Origin: Erwinia sp. ErVv1
GTDB lineage: Bacteria; Pseudomonadota; Gammaproteobacteria; Enterobacterales; Enterobacteriaceae
Direction of reading: 5' to 3'
Length of the DNA: 64,000 bases
Assembly (NCBI RefSeq): GCF_900068895.1
Contig: NZ_CDPK01000003.1
Location: 182,053-246,052, forward strand
Position 1 is the first letter of the stretch, and every line of letters begins with the position of its first letter. This document shows, piece after piece, positions 61,483-64,000 of the stretch. The translations under genes were made by a program, and so were the position numbers. The notes beneath the pieces were generated by a model, which was not told where the DNA came from, did no database searches, and saw only the letters and a list, made by a program, of their open reading frames with translations.

Positions 61483-62223
61483 TCAGTACATGACCTTGTG
61501 GCCGTAGCCTTCAAGTATATGTTTTACACGGTCCATGGTCTCTGCTTTCGGTGGATGAACGCCATCAAGCTTATACTCTTCACCCATCGCAACCCATTTA
61601 TGCTTGCCCAATTCGTGATAGGGCAGCAGCTCAATCTTCTCCACGTTACCCATGTCGCGGGTAAATTCACCCAAGCGGTGTGCAGAGTCATCATCATCCG
61701 AATAGCCGGGCACCACCACGTAGCGGATCCAGGTGCGGATTTTCTTCTTCGCGAGGTAGTGGGCAAAATCAAGCGTGCGGTGGTTGGACACACCCACGAG
61801 GATCTGGTGTACGTCATCGTTCATCTGCTTCAGATCCAGCATCACCAGATCGGTGACCTCCAGCAGCTCATCAATGACCGGATCGTAGCGGCGAACGAAA
61901 CCGTTGGTATCCAGACAGGTATTAATCCCTTCAGCATGGCAGGCGCGAAACCAGTCGCGCACAAACTCCGCCTGCAAAATCGCTTCTCCGCCCGATGCGG
62001 TTACGCCGCCGCCGGAGGCATTCATAAAGTGGCGATAGGAAACGACATCCTTCATCAGCTCTTCAACGGTTATCTCTTTACCACCGTGCGTATCCCAGGT
62101 ATCGCGGTTGTGGCAATAGAGGCAGCGCATCAGGCAGCCCTGAAAGAAGGTGATAAAGCGGATGCCGGGGCCGTCGACGGTCCCGCAGGATTCAAATGAA
62201 TGGATGCGACCTTTTACTGACAT
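61483..62223 (-). CDS. pflA: Pyruvate formate-lyase activating enzyme PflA
   Basis: Radical-SAM enzyme that creates the glycyl radical of PflB in anaerobic cells. It has 246 residues, the normal length. The cluster motif CxxxCxxC is at Cys30, Cys34 and Cys37 (GCLMRCLYC). [11 protein letters not shown], the SAM-binding GGE-type segment, follows near residue 75. It lies downstream of pflB behind a terminator-like stem, as in E. coli. Confidence 0.97.
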   Translation of the reverse strand: MSVKGRIHSFESCGTVDGPGIRFITFFQGCLMRCLYCHNRDTWDTHGGKEITVEELMKDVVSYRHFMNASGGGVTASGGEAILQAEFVRDWFRACHAEGINTCLDTNGFVRRYDPVIDELLEVTDLVMLDLKQMNDDVHQILVGVSNHRTLDFAHYLAKKKIRTWIRYVVVPGYSDDDDSAHRLGEFTRDMGNVEKIELLPYHELGKHKWVAMGEEYKLDGVHPPKAETMDRVKHILEGYGHKVMY

Positions 62224-62350
62224 TGCGATGAATTCTCCACGTTAGTCCCGCGCGGTGGCGGGTCGCAGTCTGTGAGCTGCGTTAAGTCTTTTTTGCCCGC
62301 AGTCTGAGAAGCGTAGAACCTGAAGGCGGCTGGCAAAGAAGACTGGAAAA

Positions 62351-62370
62351 GGCTCCACCGATGTGGAGCC
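62351..62370 (-). terminator. Stem-loop between pflB and pflA
   Basis: A perfect 8-bp stem GGCTCCAC/GTGGAGCC with a 4-base loop, followed by TTTT on the minus strand. It starts 20 bases after the pflB stop and probably sets the lower level of pflA by partial termination. Confidence 0.75.
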
Positions 62371-62389
62371 CTTATTCTCAGCGTAAACG

Positions 62390-64000
62390 TTACAGAGATT
62401 TAGTAAAGGTACGCGTAATCACATCCTGCTGCTGCTCTTTGGTCAGCGAGTTGAAACGTACCGCGTAGCCTGAAACACGGATGGTCAGCTGTGGATATTT
62501 CTCCGGGTTGTCCATCGCATCCAGCAGCATTTCACGGTTCATCACGTTAACGTTAAGATGCTGGCCGCCTTCAATGCTGGCTTCATGGTGGAAATACCCG
62601 TCCATCAATCCGGCAAGGTTGGCTTTACGTACATCATCATCTTTGCCCAGTGCGTTAGGCACAATGGAGAAGGTGTAAGAGATACCATCTTTCGCGTAGG
62701 CAAACGGAAGCTTCGCCACCGAGGTCAGGGAGGCAACGGCACCTTTCTGATCGCGACCGTGCATTGGGTTAGCGCCGGGTCCGAACGGCGCGCCTGAGCG
62801 ACGACCATCCGGGGTATTACCGGTTTTTTTGCCGTAAACCACGTTAGAGGTGATGGTCAGCACGGACTGAGTGGGCACCGCATCGCGATAGGTGTGCAGC
62901 TTCTGAATTTTCTTCATAAAGCGCTCAACCAGGTCACAGGCGATATCATCGACGCGGGAGTCGTTGTTACCGAACTGCGGGTATTCACCTTCAATTTTGA
63001 AGTCGACCGCCAGGCCGTCTTCATCACGAATGGTGGAGACTTTCGCATATTTAATGGCGGAAAGTGAGTCAGCCGCCACCGACAGACCTGCGATACCACA
63101 GGCCATAGTCCGGTAGACATCACGATCGTGCAGCGCCATCAGCGAGGCTTCATAGCTGTATTTGTCGTGCATGTAGTGAATCACATTCAGTGCGGTCACG
63201 TACTGTTTAGCCAGCCAGTCCATAAAGTGATCCATCCGGGCCATCACTTTATCGTAGTCCAGCACCTCATCCATCATCGGGGCTTCTTTTGGACCGACCT
63301 GCATTTTCATTTTTTCGTCCATGCCGCCGTTAATCGCGTACAGCATGGTTTTTGCCAGGTTAGCGCGGGCGCCAAAGAACTGCATCTGTTTACCGACGAT
63401 CATTGGGCTCACGCAGCAGGCGATAGCATAATCATCGTTGTTGAAATCAGGACGCATCAGGTCGTCGTTTTCGTACTGAACTGACGACGTGTCGATTGAG
63501 ACTTTCGCCGCATATTTTTTGAAGTTAAGCGGCAGCTTCTCAGACCACAGAATGGTCATGTTCGGTTCTGGAGATGGCCCCATGGTGTAGAGCGTATTCA
63601 GGAAGCGGAAGCTGTTTTTGGTCACCAGGGTGCGACCATCCACGCCCATTCCGGCCAGCGATTCCGTTGCCCAAATGGGGTCACCTGAGAACAGCTCATC
63701 GTATTCTGGGGTACGCAGGAAGCGCACCATACGCAGCTTCATGACCAGGTGGTCGATTAGCTCCTGTGCATCCTGCTCGGTGATTTTACCGGCCTGCAGA
63801 TCGCGTTCGATGTAAATATCCAGGAAGGTGGATACGCGACCAAAGGACATCGCTGCGCCATTTTGCGACTTCACCGCCGCCAGGTAGCCGAAGTAGGTCC
63901 ACTGTACGGCTTCCTGCGCGTTGGTTGCAGGTCCGGAGATATCGCAGCCGTATTTTGCCGCCATCTCTTTAATATGCTGCAGCGCCTGATGCTGGTCAGC
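62390..64000 (-). CDS. pflB: Formate C-acetyltransferase PflB (3' part; start lies outside the window)
   Basis: Glycyl-radical enzyme that converts pyruvate and CoA to acetyl-CoA and formate in fermentation. The window contains the last 536 codons of about 760. The adjacent catalytic cysteines are in [11 protein letters not shown]. The glycyl-radical loop [17 protein letters not shown] is near the C-terminus, which ends TRTFTKSL. It is almost identical to E. coli PflB, with differences around the loop [13 protein letters not shown]. The first part and the promoter are off the right edge. Confidence 0.97.
   Translation of the reverse strand, partial: ADQHQALQHIKEMAAKYGCDISGPATNAQEAVQWTYFGYLAAVKSQNGAAMSFGRVSTFLDIYIERDLQAGKITEQDAQELIDHLVMKLRMVRFLRTPEYDELFSGDPIWATESLAGMGVDGRTLVTKNSFRFLNTLYTMGPSPEPNMTILWSEKLPLNFKKYAAKVSIDTSSVQYENDDLMRPDFNNDDYAIACCVSPMIVGKQMQFFGARANLAKTMLYAINGGMDEKMKMQVGPKEAPMMDEVLDYDKVMARMDHFMDWLAKQYVTALNVIHYMHDKYSYEASLMALHDRDVYRTMACGIAGLSVAADSLSAIKYAKVSTIRDEDGLAVDFKIEGEYPQFGNNDSRVDDIACDLVERFMKKIQKLHTYRDAVPTQSVLTITSNVVYGKKTGNTPDGRRSGAPFGPGANPMHGRDQKGAVASLTSVAKLPFAYAKDGISYTFSIVPNALGKDDDVRKANLAGLMDGYFHHEASIEGGQHLNVNVMNREMLLDAMDNPEKYPQLTIRVSGYAVRFNSLTKEQQQDVITRTFTKSL

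Overview
The window is a stretch of Enterobacterales chromosome. It is GC-rich and colinear with the E. coli moeAB-to-pflB region (moeB-moeA, iaaA-gsiABCD, rimO, yliI, dacC, ybjG, ybjL-ybjM-grxA-nfsA-ybjN-potFGHI, art, ybjP-amiD, ltaE-poxB-lysO, cspD-clpS-clpA-infA-aat-cydC-cydD-trxB-lrp-ftsK-lolA-rarA-serS-ycaD, pflA-pflB). Many genes that separate these markers in E. coli are missing (rimK, ybjC, bssR, gstB, deoR, mdfA, ybjO/rlmC, ybjST, hcp-hcr, dmsABC). That points to a relative such as Erwiniaceae (Erwinia/Pantoea), but the genus is inferred, not proven.

Layout. Positions 1-928 are a non-coding array of 41-bp tandem repeats inside a larger direct duplication. Positions 929-13234 hold a membrane diguanylate cyclase, molybdenum cofactor genes (moeB, moeA), the isoaspartyl peptidase/glutathione importer operon (iaaA-gsiABCD), a DUF4385 gene and rimO. 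Positions 13300-17200 are an AT-rich accessory island where E. coli carries bssR. It contains remnants of an IS3-family element, a DUF2778/Tlde1-like L,D-transpeptidase-type type VI effector with a membrane immunity protein, an orphan Hcp, a divergent glycine-zipper membrane protein (DUF4225-like) with a convergent small membrane protein, and a decayed second immunity gene.

Positions 17230-42834 hold envelope, transport and redox genes: yliI, dacC, sdaC, two PAP2 phosphatases, ybjL, grxA, nfsA, putrescine uptake (potFGHI), arginine uptake (artPIQM plus artJ), amiD, ltaE, poxB, lysO and cspD. Positions 43153-61357 are informational and housekeeping genes. ClpS, ClpA and Aat together form the N-degron pathway. 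CydDC and TrxB serve thiol redox balance. Lrp, FtsK (with a LexA box upstream), LolA, RarA, SerS and YcaD follow. The window ends inside pflB, next to its activase pflA.

The most unusual content is the type VI effector island with its IS scars and immunity pseudogene, the 41-bp repeat array, a 51-bp repeat inside ftsK, a near-ideal CRP box upstream of grxA, and a tail-to-tail coding overlap of amiD and ltaE. No tRNA, rRNA or CRISPR array was found.
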